Assembly (NCBI RefSeq): GCF_027797465.1
Contig: NZ_CP115608.1
Span: forward strand, 806,001-870,000
DNA from: Campylobacter sp. CN_NE2
GTDB taxonomy: Bacteria > Campylobacterota > Campylobacteria > Campylobacterales > Campylobacteraceae
Reading direction: 5' to 3'
Length of the DNA: 64,000 nucleotides
Part shown: piece by piece, positions 1 to 9,530 of the stretch
Layout: the number at the start of each line of letters is the position of its first letter
Numbering within the stretch: position 1 is the stretch's first letter
Program-made: the position numbers and the translations under genes
The notes under the pieces: model-generated
What the model saw: the letters and a program-made list of their open reading frames with translations, nothing else
The model's database searches: none
What the model was told of the DNA's origin: nothing

Positions 1-265
<265 letters not shown>

Positions 266-327
266 TAAAAATTTACAAAATTTAGCTAAAATCACACTTT
301 TAGCAAATTTAAAACAAAGGAATTTTT

Positions 328-879
328 ATGAAAAAAACTATTTTAACAGCGATTTTAGCACTATTTTTTGTCGGTTGTTCGCAAACTAGTAGTGTTTTGA
401 CACTCGATCCATACATGGCGCACGGCATAAAAACAAAAAATCCAAACAGCGTAAGTATCAACAGCGTCCAAGATAAAAGAGAAAACAAAAGCACAATCGC
501 CACGGTCAAAGACGGCAACGGCAATGTGATGGAATATATAACGCTTCAAAACAGCCTTTCTGCGTGGTTTAGCGACGCTATAAAACAAGAACTTATCGCT
601 CGTGGCGTAAGCATCGATGAGAGTGCCAAAAGCAAAGTAAATATCGAAATCGGCAAACTAAGGGCGCAAATCGAAGGATATTCAAAAGAAAATATGAGCG
701 GTTATGGTGAAATTTTTATAACCATTTACAAAGGCAACGAAACGATTACTAGACAGGTAAGACAAACCCAAAGCGAATTTGCTCCGATCCGCACGGGCGG
801 GGCATTGACACCGTTTGTAAAAGAGTTACTAAATGACTTGGTCGCAAAAAGTGCCGAGCAAATCATAAATTCGCTCTAA
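328..879 (+). CDS. YajG/MapA-like outer-membrane lipoprotein
   Basis: A 183-residue lipoprotein. The N-terminus is a short signal peptide ending in a lipobox (FVGC), so Cys17 should be lipidated after signal peptidase II cleavage. The body resembles the YajG family of small lipoproteins of unknown function (LDPYMAHG, VQDKRENKSTIATVKDGNG, a central SAWFSDAIKQEL helix). In C. jejuni the lipoprotein MapA lies at the equivalent position beside the ComF-like gene and gyrA, as I recall, so this may be its counterpart; the match to MapA itself is an inference. An AAGGAATTTTT ribosome site precedes the ATG, and a weak -10 (TAAAAT, 287-292) lies upstream. Confidence 0.75.
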   Translation: MKKTILTAILALFFVGCSQTSSVLTLDPYMAHGIKTKNPNSVSINSVQDKRENKSTIATVKDGNGNVMEYITLQNSLSAWFSDAIKQELIARGVSIDESAKSKVNIEIGKLRAQIEGYSKENMSGYGEIFITIYKGNETITRQVRQTQSEFAPIRTGGALTPFVKELLNDLVAKSAEQIINSL

Positions 880-920
880 ATTTGCAAATTTAAACTGGCA
901 AATTCGCCGAATTTCGCAAA

Positions 921-1493
921 ATGAAGTGCGTAAATTGCGAAGCTTTTTCATTTGGCATAATTTGCAAAAATTGTGCCAAAATTTTAAGCGAATTTCGCTT
1001 GTGTGAGCGAAAATTTGGCGAATTTAGCGTTTATTATTTTTACGGATATAGCGAGATCAAACACTTAATCCACTCCAAACACCACGAATACGGACAATTT
1101 GTCTTTAAAAAACTAGCAAATTTAAGTTTTAAAAAATTTGCTAATGAGTTTAAATATAGCGAAATTTGCCTTGCTTTGGGGCTAGATGATACGACCGATA
1201 ACGGCGAATATTCGCACACGGCGATTTTATCAAATTCACTAAAAAGCGAATTTATAAAACCCAAATTCGGCGTTATAAAAGCAAAAAATTCGGTAAAATA
1301 TAGTGGAAAATCACTAGAATTTCGCCTTAAAAACAGAAGGGATTTTGAGATTTTAAAGCCTGTTAAAAACCCGGTAATCTTGGTCGATGACATAGTTACG
1401 ACAGGTTGCAGTATAAATGAAGCCAAAGAAATTTGCGAAAAAAACGGAATTGAAGTTTTATTTGGTTTAGTTTTGGCAAATGCCGAAATTTAA
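921..1493 (+). CDS. ComF-like phosphoribosyltransferase-fold protein (CtsW-like)
   Basis: A 190-residue protein with an N-terminal zinc-ribbon-like pair (CVNC near residue 3, CKNC near 16) and a C-terminal PRPP-binding signature (VILVDDIVTTG, about residues 152-162). This is the architecture of ComF/GntX proteins. In C. jejuni the gene beside gyrA (ctsW) is needed for natural transformation, and the same neighbourhood here suggests that role. It starts 41 bases after the lipoprotein gene and ends 10 bases before the next start, so the genes are probably co-transcribed. No signal peptide or membrane segment is visible, so it should be cytosolic. The family call is firm; the competence role is inferred. 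Confidence 0.82.
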   Translation: MKCVNCEAFSFGIICKNCAKILSEFRLCERKFGEFSVYYFYGYSEIKHLIHSKHHEYGQFVFKKLANLSFKKFANEFKYSEICLALGLDDTTDNGEYSHTAILSNSLKSEFIKPKFGVIKAKNSVKYSGKSLEFRLKNRRDFEILKPVKNPVILVDDIVTTGCSINEAKEICEKNGIEVLFGLVLANAEI

Positions 1494-1503
1494 AGGAAAA
1501 AAT

Positions 1504-2040
1504 ATGCAAAAAGTAGTTTTAAAACCGCTTGAAAATAGCGATAAAGAGCAGTTTATAAAAGATAATCAAGAAGCTTTTCTTTACGGAGCTACGATCGAAT
1601 TTGGTCTAAGGGACGAGCATTACGAAGAAAACGGAGAGATTATCTCACGCGAAACGATTGAAAATTCGCTTAAAAGCGGCACGGCATATCGCATATTTTT
1701 TGAAAACAAAAAAGTCGGCGGCGTGGTGCTAAAAATAGATAAACAAGCAAAATTTGGCGAGTTGGAGCTTTTGTTTATAAGCCCAAATTTTCACTCAAAA
1801 GGAATTGGCAAAAAAGCATGGCAAGAAATCGAAAAAATGCACCCTGAGATCAAAATTTGGCAAACTTGCACGCCATATTTTGAAAAGCGAAATATCCATT
1901 TTTACCTGCACTCTTGTGGTTTTAAAATCATTGAATTTTATAATAAATTTAACAAAGACCCAAATTCCAAAGCCGAATTTGATGAAAACGGAAATGAAAT
2001 TTGCCACGAAATGTTTTTATTTGAAAAAATAATTCTGTAA
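1504..2040 (+). CDS. GNAT-family N-acetyltransferase
   Basis: A 178-residue protein beginning MQKVVLKPLE. The ATG at 1504 is preferred over the in-frame ATG at 1480 because an AAGGAAAA site (about 1492-1499) lies just before it and the earlier start would overlap the ComF-like gene. The GNAT fold is suggested by a central strand pair (GGVVLKID, GELELLFISP) followed by the acetyl-CoA pyrophosphate loop HSKGIGKKAW (residues 97-106). The C-terminal part (HFYLHSCGFKIIEFYNK) has the usual last helix and strand. The substrate cannot be told. It sits between the ComF-like gene and the gyrA promoter and is probably the last gene of the lipoprotein transcription unit. Confidence 0.8.
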   Translation: MQKVVLKPLENSDKEQFIKDNQEAFLYGATIEFGLRDEHYEENGEIISRETIENSLKSGTAYRIFFENKKVGGVVLKIDKQAKFGELELLFISPNFHSKGIGKKAWQEIEKMHPEIKIWQTCTPYFEKRNIHFYLHSCGFKIIEFYNKFNKDPNSKAEFDENGNEICHEMFLFEKIIL

Positions 2041-2068
2041 TTTTAGCTAATGCAAAAGTTTATTTTGG

Positions 2069-2074
2069 TATAAT
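2069..2074 (+). promoter_or_regulatory. Probable sigma-70 -10 box for gyrA
   Basis: TATAAT preceded by TTGG and T-rich sequence, 31 bases before the gyrA ATG. Campylobacter promoters usually have a good -10 and a T-rich upstream region in place of a clear -35, which fits. An AAGGAA ribosome site follows at about 2095. Confidence 0.6.
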
Positions 2075-2104
2075 CAAAAGTTTAAATTTGCAATAAGGAA
2101 TAAT

Positions 2105-4786
2105 ATGCAAGATAGTATTTTTGACAATCAAGAAATCGTTGAAATTGATGTAGAAGAATCAATAAAAACAAGCTATTTAGATTATTCAATGAGCGTTATT
2201 ATAGGTCGTGCGCTTCCTGATGCAAGAGACGGCTTAAAGCCCGTTCATAGGCGAATTTTATACGCTATGAACGAGCTAGGTGTCGGCTCTCGCCAACCAT
2301 ATAAAAAATCGGCTCGTATAGTAGGCGATGTCATCGGTAAATACCACCCACACGGCGATATCGCCGTTTATGATGCGCTTGTTCGTATGGCACAAAGCTT
2401 TTCTATGCGAATTCCTGCTGTCGATGGTCAAGGAAACTTTGGCTCAATAGACGGCGACGGAGCTGCTGCTATGCGTTATACCGAAGCTAGAATGACAAAA
2501 CTAGCAGAAGAGTTGCTTGAAGATTTAGATAAAGAAACGGTTGATTTCGTGCCAAATTATGACGAAAGTCTAAATGAGCCTGATGTTTTGCCGGCTCGTG
2601 TGCCAAATTTGCTACTAAATGGTTCAAGCGGAATCGCCGTTGGTATGGCGACAAACATACCACCACACAGCCTTGATGAGCTAGTTGATGGGCTTTTGCT
2701 TTTGCTTGATAATAAAAACGCAAGTTTAGAAGAGATTATGCATTATATCAAAGGTCCTGATTTCCCGACAGGCGGGCTTATTTTTGGTAAAAAAGGGATA
2801 ATTGATGCTTACAAAACAGGTCGAGGCAGAGTAAAACTAAGAGCAAAAACTCACATTGAGAAAAAACCAAACAAAGATGTCATCGTCATCGACGAGCTTC
2901 CGTATCAAACCAACAAAGCTCGTCTTATAGAGCAAATCGCCGAGCTTGTAAAAGAGAAGCAAATCGAAGGCATTAGCGAAGTCAGAGATGAAAGCGATAG
3001 AGATGGAATTCGCGTTGTTATAGAGCTAAAACGAGACGCTATGAGCGACATAGTTTTAAATAATTTATTTAAACAAACCACTATGGAAGCGACTTTTGGC
3101 GTTATAATGTTAGCTATTGAAAATAAAGAACCAAAAGTTTTTAATCTAATTGAACTTTTAAATTTATTCTTAAATCACCGAAAAACGGTTATTATTCGCA
3201 GAACGATTTTTGAACTTCAAAAAGCAAGAGCTAGGGCGCACATTTTAGAAGGTCTAAAAATCGCACTTGATAACATAGACGAAGTTATCGAACTTATCAA
3301 AAACTCAGCCGATACCACAGCCGCAAGAGACGGCTTGATGAGCAAATTTGGTCTAAGTGAGCTTCAAGCAAATGCGATTTTGGATATGCGACTAAGCAAA
3401 CTTACAGGCTTAGAACGCGAAAAAATCGAAGAAGAGTTAAGAGCGATTTTGGCTGAAATCGAACGCCTTGACGCGATTTTAAAAAGTGAAGAGTTGATAG
3501 AAAAAATCATTAAAGATGAACTTTTGGAAATCAAAGATAAATTTAAATGCCCACGCATTACCGAGATTGTCGATGATTACGATGATATTGACATTGAAGA
3601 CTTGATTCCAAATGAAAATATGGTCGTAACTATCACGCACCGCGGATATATCAAGCGAGTTCCAAGCAAAACTTACGAAAAACAAAAACGCGGCGGCAAG
3701 GGCAAGGTCGCAGTAACTACCTACGATGATGATTTCATCGAAAATTTCTTTACTAGCAACACGCACGACACGCTTATGTTTATCACAGATAAAGGACAAC
3801 TTTACTGGCTAAAAGTCTATAAAATTCCGGAAGGCTCACGCACGGCAAAAGGCAAAGCGGTTGTGAATCTCATCTCGCTTCAAGACGGCGAAAAAATAAA
3901 AGCGATAATCCCTACTAGCGATTTTTGCGAGAGCAAATCTTTGGCATTTTTCACTAAAAAAGGTATCGTAAAACGAACAAATTTGAGCGAATTTAAAAAT
4001 ATCCGCTCAATCGGCGTAAAAGCGATTAAGCTTGATGAAGATGATGAATTAGTAACCGCGCTAATCGTTGCAAACGGCGAAAATGAAGTCTTTATCCCAA
4101 GCGATGAAAACGGCGAAAACGCTGAAAATACCGAAAACAGCGTAGTTGAAAACGAAGTCGTTGAAGTAGTAGAAGAAAACGCGGGCGAAGAGCAAATCAA
4201 CGAAAATATGCTTTTAATCGTTACCAAAAAAGGTATGTGTGTCAAATTTAAGCTTGAAAAAATTCGCCAAATGGGCAGAGTAACGCGCGGCGTAACGGGC
4301 ATTAAATTTAAAGAAAAAGGCGATGAAGTAGTCGGTGCTGCCTTTATCAAAAACGATTATGAAGAGATTTTAAGCGTTAGCCAAAAGGGTATTGGCAAAC
4401 GAACCGAAGCGAACGAATATCGCTTGACAAATCGTGGCGGAAAAGGCGTGATTTGTATGAAACTTACGCCAAAAACAGGCGATCTAATCGGCGTAGTTAT
4501 GGTAGATGAAGAAAGCGATCTTATGGCGCTAACTACGACAGGAAAAATGATACGCACTGACATTCAAAGCATACGCAAAGCTGGTCGCAACACAAGCGGT
4601 GTAATCGTCGTCAAAGTCGAAAGCAAAGACGATGAAGTCGTTAGCATTGCCCTTTGTCCAAAAGTAGAAGAAAATAGCGAAGAAGCCCAAGAAAATGGCG
4701 AAAATTTAGGGCTTTTGGGCGAAGAAAATTCGCAAAATTCGCAAAATGAAAATAATGAAAATTCACAAGGAGAAAATAATGAATAG
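2105..4786 (+). CDS. gyrA: DNA gyrase subunit A
   Basis: An 893-residue GyrA, the DNA breakage-rejoining subunit of gyrase. Visible: N-terminal winged-helix region, catalytic Arg124-Tyr125 ([10 protein letters not shown]), a coiled-coil tower, and the C-terminal beta-pinwheel with the GyrA box (QKRGGKGK). Two points stand out. The quinolone-determining loop reads [10 protein letters not shown], so residue 86 is Ile (codon ATC, 2360-2362) where sensitive C. jejuni has Thr; Asp85 and Asp90 are unchanged. The pinwheel also carries an acidic insertion of about 40 residues rich in Glu/Asn (about 658-700), and the C-terminal tail is long and acidic; together these make the protein about 30 residues longer than C. 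jejuni GyrA. The last codons overlap the asd start by 8 bases. Confidence 0.98.
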   Translation: MQDSIFDNQEIVEIDVEESIKTSYLDYSMSVIIGRALPDARDGLKPVHRRILYAMNELGVGSRQPYKKSARIVGDVIGKYHPHGDIAVYDALVRMAQSFSMRIPAVDGQGNFGSIDGDGAAAMRYTEARMTKLAEELLEDLDKETVDFVPNYDESLNEPDVLPARVPNLLLNGSSGIAVGMATNIPPHSLDELVDGLLLLLDNKNASLEEIMHYIKGPDFPTGGLIFGKKGIIDAYKTGRGRVKLRAKTHIEKKPNKDVIVIDELPYQTNKARLIEQIAELVKEKQIEGISEVRDESDRDGIRVVIELKRDAMSDIVLNNLFKQTTMEATFGVIMLAIENKEPKVFNLIELLNLFLNHRKTVIIRRTIFELQKARARAHILEGLKIALDNIDEVIELIKNSADTTAARDGLMSKFGLSELQANAILDMRLSKLTGLEREKIEEELRAILAEIERLDAILKSEELIEKIIKDELLEIKDKFKCPRITEIVDDYDDIDIEDLIPNENMVVTITHRGYIKRVPSKTYEKQKRGGKGKVAVTTYDDDFIENFFTSNTHDTLMFITDKGQLYWLKVYKIPEGSRTAKGKAVVNLISLQDGEKIKAIIPTSDFCESKSLAFFTKKGIVKRTNLSEFKNIRSIGVKAIKLDEDDELVTALIVANGENEVFIPSDENGENAENTENSVVENEVVEVVEENAGEEQINENMLLIVTKKGMCVKFKLEKIRQMGRVTRGVTGIKFKEKGDEVVGAAFIKNDYEEILSVSQKGIGKRTEANEYRLTNRGGKGVICMKLTPKTGDLIGVVMVDEESDLMALTTTGKMIRTDIQSIRKAGRNTSGVIVVKVESKDDEVVSIALCPKVEENSEEAQENGENLGLLGEENSQNSQNENNENSQGENNE

Positions 4787-5801
4787 TTATAATATCGCTA
4801 TTGTCGGTGCCACAGGTGCAGTTGGCGAAGAGATTTTAAATGTTTTAGATGAAGTAAATTTTCCGGTAAAAGACCTGCTTTTACTAGCTAGTTCAAGAAG
4901 CGCAGGTGGAAAAATCGAATTTAGGGGCAAAGAATTTGTCGTAAAAGAGCTAACCGATAGCACATTTGACGAAAATGAAATCGACATTGCGTTTTTTAGC
5001 GCAGGCGGGTCGATTTCAGCGCACTTTGCGCCGTTAGCCGCTGCCAGTGGCGCTGTTGTCATCGACAACACAAGCCATTTTAGAATGCAAGAAAATGTTC
5101 CGTTAGTCGTGCCTGAGTGCAACCCAAGCGACATAGAACACTGGAAAGAAACAGGAATCATCGCAAATCCAAACTGCTCGACAATCCAAATGGTGCAAAT
5201 TTTAAAACCGCTTGATGACGCTTTTGACATAGCGCGTGTCGATGTTAGCACATATCAAGCCACAAGCGGTGCAGGAAAAGAAGGTATGACTGAGCTAGTC
5301 GAGCAACTTCAAGCGTTTTTTGCTTTCAAACTTGACGAGTGCGAACCAAAGGTTTTTGCGCACCAAATCGCTATGAATGTTATCCCGCATATCGATGTTT
5401 TTCAACCAAACGGCTACACAAAAGAAGAGATGAAAATGGTAAATGAAACAAGCAAAATTTTGCATAAAAATATCCCGCTTTCAGCAACTTGCGTTAGGGT
5501 GCCAGTTCTTAGAAGCCACAGCGAAGCAATCACAATCAAATTTAACAAAGATTTTGATTTAGATAAAGTTCGCTCTATACTTTCGACTGCGCCAAGCGTT
5601 GTTTTGGTTGATGACCCTGAAAACAAAAAATACCCAATGCCAACCATTTCAAGCGATACAAACGAAACTTTTGTAGGGCGAATTCGCAGGGATAACTTTG
5701 ATGATAAAATCTTGCATTTGTGGTGCAGTGCCGATCAAATTCGCGTGGGAGCTGCTACAAACGCCGTGCGAATAGCACTAAAATGGATAGAAAATAACTA
5801 A
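4779..5801 (+). CDS. asd: Aspartate-semialdehyde dehydrogenase
   Basis: A 340-residue enzyme that reduces aspartyl phosphate to aspartate semialdehyde with NADPH, the branch point to lysine/diaminopimelate, threonine and methionine. Seen: N-terminal nucleotide-binding loop ([10 protein letters not shown]), catalytic Cys133 in NPNCSTIQM, and Arg245/His247 in [10 protein letters not shown]. The start at 4779 has an AAGGAG ribosome site and overlaps the gyrA stop by 8 bases; an in-frame ATG at 4746 inside gyrA is less likely. gyrA followed by asd is close to the C. jejuni order as I recall. A strong hairpin terminator follows at once. Confidence 0.97.
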   Translation: MNSYNIAIVGATGAVGEEILNVLDEVNFPVKDLLLLASSRSAGGKIEFRGKEFVVKELTDSTFDENEIDIAFFSAGGSISAHFAPLAAASGAVVIDNTSHFRMQENVPLVVPECNPSDIEHWKETGIIANPNCSTIQMVQILKPLDDAFDIARVDVSTYQATSGAGKEGMTELVEQLQAFFAFKLDECEPKVFAHQIAMNVIPHIDVFQPNGYTKEEMKMVNETSKILHKNIPLSATCVRVPVLRSHSEAITIKFNKDFDLDKVRSILSTAPSVVLVDDPENKKYPMPTISSDTNETFVGRIRRDNFDDKILHLWCSADQIRVGAATNAVRIALKWIENN

Positions 5802-5809
5802 AACCCGCT

Positions 5810-5843
5810 CTTGGCAAATTTTATAAATTTGCCAAGAAATTTT
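5810..5843 (+). terminator. Rho-independent terminator after asd
   Basis: Perfect 12-bp stem (CTTGGCAAATTT at 5810-5821 with AAATTTGCCAAG at 5825-5836), a 3-base loop and a T-run beginning at about 5840. It ends the gyrA-asd unit. The remaining ~100 bases to the pyrF stop show nothing else. Confidence 0.8.
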
Positions 5844-5941
5844 TTAAATTTAATATTTTGTTTGTTTTAAAACTTATAAGCATAGCTTTAAACTTTATGT
5901 GTATTTTTAATAAATTTATCCTTTTGCGACATATAAATTTA

Positions 5942-6625
5942 CTAAATTTCGTTTAAAATTTTCTCAACCACTTCGCTTGGATTAACTGCATTATAAATCG
6001 GTCGCCCAACCACAATAAAATCAGCATTTGCTTCTTTTGCAGTTTGCAGATTTGCTACTCTTTTTTGATCGCCCACACTCTCGCCAAAAGGACGAATTCC
6101 AGGACACAAAGTGATAAATTTTTCACTCGTGCAAGATTTGATTAGCTTACTTTCAAAAACCGAACACACCATGCCGTCGAGCCCACTTTCAAAAGCTCCC
6201 ACGCTCATTTTTTGCACGGCTTCGTTGATATTAGCGTTATAAACGCCCTTAAATTCGGCTTCATCAAAGCTAGTCAGCGCAGAAACTGCCAAAACCAAAG
6301 GTCGCTCACGCAAATTTGTAAGTCTCTCCATAACTTCGCTCATCGCGCGTTTTCCGCTACTTGCGTGCAGGTTTATCATGTCTGCCCCCACGCTGGAAAT
6401 CACTTCACACGCATCAGCCATTGTGTTTGGTATGTCGTAAATTTTCAAATCCAAAAATATCTTAAAATCGCCTATTTTGCGAAGCTCATCGATAAAATTT
6501 GCTCCGTCTCGCAAATACGCCCTTAGCCCCACTTTTAGCCATAAATCTTTAAAATGAGCTAACTCACGAGCTAAATTCACGCACTCATCGCGGCTTGGCA
6601 GGTCAAGTGCCACGCAAAGTTTCAT
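5942..6625 (-). CDS. pyrF: Orotidine 5'-phosphate decarboxylase
   Basis: A 227-residue enzyme for the last step of UMP synthesis. The start is the ATG at 6625 ([10 protein letters not shown]), which matches the family's N-terminus; a longer in-frame extension inside nusB is discarded. The catalytic Asp-Lys-Asp set is visible as [12 protein letters not shown] (Asp59, Lys61, Asp64), and the phosphate-binding end as CPGIRPFG and [12 protein letters not shown]. The start overlaps the nusB stop as ATGA, suggesting translational coupling. kdsA-ribH-nusB-pyrF is the C. jejuni order, here with two genes between kdsA and ribH. Confidence 0.97.
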   Translation of the reverse strand: MKLCVALDLPSRDECVNLARELAHFKDLWLKVGLRAYLRDGANFIDELRKIGDFKIFLDLKIYDIPNTMADACEVISSVGADMINLHASSGKRAMSEVMERLTNLRERPLVLAVSALTSFDEAEFKGVYNANINEAVQKMSVGAFESGLDGMVCSVFESKLIKSCTSEKFITLCPGIRPFGESVGDQKRVANLQTAKEANADFIVVGRPIYNAVNPSEVVEKILNEI

Positions 6626-7008
6626 TTTAAATTCTCCAAAACGCCGTTTATGAATTTCGGCGCAGTATCGCTGGCTAGCTCTTTTGCCAAATTTACGCAC
6701 TCGTTGATGATGACGGCTTTATCCGTATCGCTAAAAAGTAATTCATAAGCCCCAAGCCTTAAAATCGCCCTTTCGATTGCGCCGATTTCGGCAAGTTTAT
6801 GCTCGTTTAATCGCTCGTTAAGTCTTTCATCTATCGCTTCTAAATTCGCATTTACGCCCTCAAACAGCCCCAAAGAAAAGTTTTTTTGCTCGTTGCGAAT
6901 TTTTTTCTCTTCTAAAAATTCGTGCTTAAATTCGTTCATCTCGCTACCCATTTCCCCGGCATACAGTAGCGATACTACGGCACTTCTGGCTTGATGTCTT
7001 GTTGCCAT
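6622..7008 (-). CDS. nusB: Transcription antitermination protein NusB
   Basis: A 128-residue, all-helical RNA-binding protein that works with NusE (S10) on boxA RNA in rRNA antitermination. The N-terminus [20 protein letters not shown] and the end [16 protein letters not shown] are typical, and the length is normal for NusB. It starts two bases after ribH ends and overlaps pyrF by four bases, so ribH-nusB-pyrF should be one transcript. Confidence 0.96.
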   Translation of the reverse strand: MATRHQARSAVVSLLYAGEMGSEMNEFKHEFLEEKKIRNEQKNFSLGLFEGVNANLEAIDERLNERLNEHKLAEIGAIERAILRLGAYELLFSDTDKAVIINECVNLAKELASDTAPKFINGVLENLK

Positions 7009-7010
7009 TT

Positions 7011-7481
7011 TTATGCCTTTAAGTTTTTGTATAAACTTATCATCTCAATAACCGAATTCATCGCTTCAAAGCCCTTATTTCCTGCCTTTGAACCTGCTCG
7101 TTCGATTGCTTGTTCGATAGTGTCGGTTGTAAGAACGCCAAAAGCCACAGGTTTGCCGTATTTTAGGGTGATAGAAGCGATTCCTTTTGTGGTTTCTGCG
7201 CTCACATAGTCAAAATGTGGTGTGCTACCCCTGATGACCGCTCCTACACAACAAACTGCGTCAAATTTACCACTTTCTAAGGCACTTTGCAACGCCATTG
7301 GGATTTCAAAAGCTCCCGGGACTAGGATTAGGCTTAGGTTTTTTTCGTCTCCGCCGTGTCGTAAAAATGCGTCTTTGGCGCCCTCGACAAGGCGATCTGT
7401 GATGATATGGTTGAAGCGACTTGCGATGATGGCGATTTTTTCGCTACCTTTTAAATTTAAATTTCCTTCGATAACTTTCAT
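7011..7481 (-). CDS. ribH: 6,7-dimethyl-8-ribityllumazine synthase
   Basis: A 156-residue lumazine synthase for the penultimate riboflavin step, normally an icosahedral or pentameric assembly. Seen: [16 protein letters not shown], the substrate loop LVPGAFEIP, and the catalytic-histidine region [10 protein letters not shown]. The ATG at 7481 has an AAGGAAAT site. In C. jejuni kdsA lies directly upstream; here about 2 kb with two other genes and two hairpin repeats intervenes, so ribH-nusB-pyrF must have its own promoter. Confidence 0.97.
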   Translation of the reverse strand: MKVIEGNLNLKGSEKIAIIASRFNHIITDRLVEGAKDAFLRHGGDEKNLSLILVPGAFEIPMALQSALESGKFDAVCCVGAVIRGSTPHFDYVSAETTKGIASITLKYGKPVAFGVLTTDTIEQAIERAGSKAGNKGFEAMNSVIEMISLYKNLKA

Positions 7482-7542
7482 ATTAAATTTCCTTTTCCTT
7501 GCTCCATTTTTAGCATTTTCGTAACCAAATTTAAAATCAAAC

Positions 7543-7650
7543 CAGCCTAGCTTTTTCGTGAGTTTGTAAATTTCTCGCTTCGATAGGCGTTTTAAGCCTT
7601 ATCTCGCTCGAAATTTACGGCACAACACGAAAAATCGTCGGCATACGCCG
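7543..7650 (+). repeat. Dispersed hairpin element, family B copy 1
   Basis: Begins CAGCCTAGCTT and ends AATCGTCGGCATACGCCG, termini shared with other copies in this window. Between them is a long imperfect palindrome: outer arms TTTTTCGTG / CACGAAAAA, then GTAAATTTC / GAAATTTAC, around a core GATAGGC..GCCTTATC. It lies in the 439-base gap between ribH and the membrane protein gene (7482-7920). That gap also holds a family A copy, AT-rich sequence and a likely -10, and no plausible gene. Confidence 0.8.
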
Positions 7651-7766
7651 TGCATAAATTTAAAATTACGCAAAAATGCTAAAAATTTGCAATTTTTTTA
7701 TTTACATAACTTGTAAATTTAGCAAATTTTTGCTTTATTTTTGTTTTGGCAATAATTTTGCTTCAA

Positions 7767-7811
7767 TTGTCATTGCGAGAAACGGCATTAGCCGTTTCGT
7801 GGCAATCGCCA
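7767..7811 (+). repeat. Dispersed hairpin element, family A copy 1
   Basis: TTGTCATTGCGAG at one end and GGCAATCGCCA at the other, enclosing a perfect AAACGGC / GCCGTTT palindrome. The same ends with different inner arms occur at 24060, 24146, 45563 and 50182. Confidence 0.75.
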
Positions 7812-7885
7812 AAAGTTAAATTTAGAATTTGTAAATTTTAAATAATAAATTTTAAAAATTTAACCAAAATTTCACTCGAATTTTT

Positions 7886-7891
7886 TATAAT
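7886..7891 (+). promoter_or_regulatory. Probable -10 box for the DUF4405-like gene
   Basis: TATAAT after a T-run, 30 bases before the ATG at 7921, with an AAGGAATAA ribosome site between. Confidence 0.55.
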
Positions 7892-7920
7892 TCGGCGTTT
7901 ATTTTAATCAAGGAATAAAT

Positions 7921-8430
7921 ATGAAAAATCTTAGAACTTTTGGCACGGGTGCGACGGTGGCGACATTTGCCGTTATGGCTGTTAGCGGTGCGGCACTATT
8001 TTTTGGACTTCGTGGTGGCAACCTAAAACTTATCCACGAATATGTCGGAGCGGCGATGATAATCGCTTGTGTGCTTCATATAATCGTAAATTTCAAGGCT
8101 TTTACAAACTATTTCAAAGGCTTAAAAGGCATTTTGATAACTGCATTTAGCGTGATTTTGATCGCCCTTTGTTTTGTGAGTTTTGGTGGTGGCAACGGCA
8201 AAGCCCCTGTGGCAAAAATGCTATATCCTGCGGTTTTAAATTTAAGCGTGAGCGAAGCCAAGATGGCATTTAAAACAGACGAAGCCAAATTTAGCGAATT
8301 TTTGCAAAACGCAAATTTGGCTAATGCGAATTTAAATCTCAGCATAAACGAATTTGCCAAAGCTAACAATATAAAGCCAGACGACATCGTCCGAGCGATA
8401 CTACCGCAGATGAAACCTGCAAAAAAATAA
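7921..8430 (+). CDS. DUF4405-like small membrane protein
   Basis: A 169-residue protein with three predicted membrane segments (about residues 12-32, 40-58 and 72-90) followed by a soluble tail of about 75 residues. Histidines in HEYVGAAM and VLHIIVNF sit near the ends of helices, as in the haem-binding four-helix membrane proteins grouped as DUF4405/cytochrome b-like. The tail has a small-domain look (NLSINEFAKANNIKPDDIVRAI). Haem binding and function are inference. It is divergent from ribH, has its own likely promoter, and converges on the HrgA-like gene with a shared hairpin between them. Confidence 0.6.
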   Translation: MKNLRTFGTGATVATFAVMAVSGAALFFGLRGGNLKLIHEYVGAAMIIACVLHIIVNFKAFTNYFKGLKGILITAFSVILIALCFVSFGGGNGKAPVAKMLYPAVLNLSVSEAKMAFKTDEAKFSEFLQNANLANANLNLSINEFAKANNIKPDDIVRAILPQMKPAKK

Positions 8431-8446
8431 TTTAAATTTATTAAAA

Positions 8447-8480
8447 TTTGGCGAATTTATGAGTATTTAAATTCGCCAAA
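8447..8480. terminator. Hairpin between convergent genes
   Basis: Perfect 12-bp inverted repeat TTTGGCGAATTT (8447-8458) / AAATTCGCCAAA (8469-8480) with A/T-rich flanks. It could end both the membrane-protein gene (+) and the HrgA-like gene (-). Confidence 0.6.
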
Positions 8481-8501
8481 AATTTAAAATAAAATTTTTA
8501 A

Positions 8502-9470
8502 CTACTTAATTTTTTTCTCTTTTTTATAATTTTCAAGTTCTTCATCTTTTAAAATTTTATCAAATTCGTTTTTAAATCTAGCCCCATTTTTTGGGTCGTA
8601 ATCATGGATTGTTTCTAAAAATTTTTTAAAATTTGGATTTTTGTTTGCAAGTTCATTGATAACCGTATAATCTAACTTTTCTTTGAATTCGGCTTGTGCT
8701 AAAATTACACTTTGTGCTGGTTCATTCAAATTTAAATTTATAACGCCTATACCAAAAGATTGATTTGAACGCTTTATTAAACCAAGCAATTCCTCATCAT
8801 TTTCATCAATATTACAAGCAACCAAATAACCCTCATTAGCCCAACTACTATTGCTGACTGCTTGAAAATAATATTCTCTAAAATTACCGACACTTAGCTC
8901 TTTTTTCATTTCAAAAGAGAAAATTTTAATAGGCAAAATATCAAATTTGGATATAAATTTACCGACTTCTCCACTAAATTCTCCATACTCAAAATTTACT
9001 CCTACAATATCGGGATATAGCCATTTATCCATACCTTTTTGTGATTTTCTACTTTCTTCGTGAAAAATTGTTTTTGCATTAGCTCTGAAATTTTCATTTG
9101 AAAATATAAAATTCACTAAGAATGGGTGTAAATCTCGCTCATTAAATGCCGTTTTTGGCTCGTTTGTTTGGTTTGGTTTGATGTCAAATTGTATATCTTC
9201 TTTAAAATTTTGTGTTTTTAATTTTATGAGTAATTTTGGTTTCGTTTGAACGATTTCAAACATAGTATTTTCATTTTCTTTTACATCCATATAAATATCT
9301 CTGGCAAAACTAGCTAATGGAGTCTTACCTTTGTAAGTAAGTTTATCGTCAAGTCCAAAATCAATAGCATAACCATACATTCGATTTGGATTTAACGGTT
9401 CTTTTGCCTTTTCTAAAATCTCTTTTGCAATCATTAAATTTGAATTATTTGATTTTACCTTGATAGCCAT
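8502..9470 (-). CDS. HrgA-like protein (HTH plus PD-(D/E)XK-like domain)
   Basis: A 322-residue protein. The first ~65 residues look like a HARE-HTH domain (EILEKAKEPLNPNRMYGYA, then TPLASFARDIYMDV), a winged helix found in restriction-associated proteins. The middle has a PD-(D/E)XK-like pattern: YPDIVG (Asp154), then FSFEMKKE (Glu187, Lys189), then a helix starting FREYYFQAVSNSSWANEG. This matches COG2958/HrgA, described in Helicobacter pylori at a locus that may instead carry a restriction enzyme gene. Catalytic activity and DNA target are not shown. It sits between kdsA and ribH, which are adjacent in C. jejuni. The start MAIKVKSNN has an AAGGATAAAAT site. Confidence 0.7.
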   Translation of the reverse strand: MAIKVKSNNSNLMIAKEILEKAKEPLNPNRMYGYAIDFGLDDKLTYKGKTPLASFARDIYMDVKENENTMFEIVQTKPKLLIKLKTQNFKEDIQFDIKPNQTNEPKTAFNERDLHPFLVNFIFSNENFRANAKTIFHEESRKSQKGMDKWLYPDIVGVNFEYGEFSGEVGKFISKFDILPIKIFSFEMKKELSVGNFREYYFQAVSNSSWANEGYLVACNIDENDEELLGLIKRSNQSFGIGVINLNLNEPAQSVILAQAEFKEKLDYTVINELANKNPNFKKFLETIHDYDPKNGARFKNEFDKILKDEELENYKKEKKIK

Positions 9471-9530
9471 ATTTTATCCTTTTTAAAAATTTATTAATCT
9501 AAAAACTCAAAACCTTACTGCTTAAATTTA

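Noticed and set aside
6626..6700. N-terminal extension of PyrF
   Set aside because: It lies inside nusB, and PyrF proteins start at [12 protein letters not shown] sequence.
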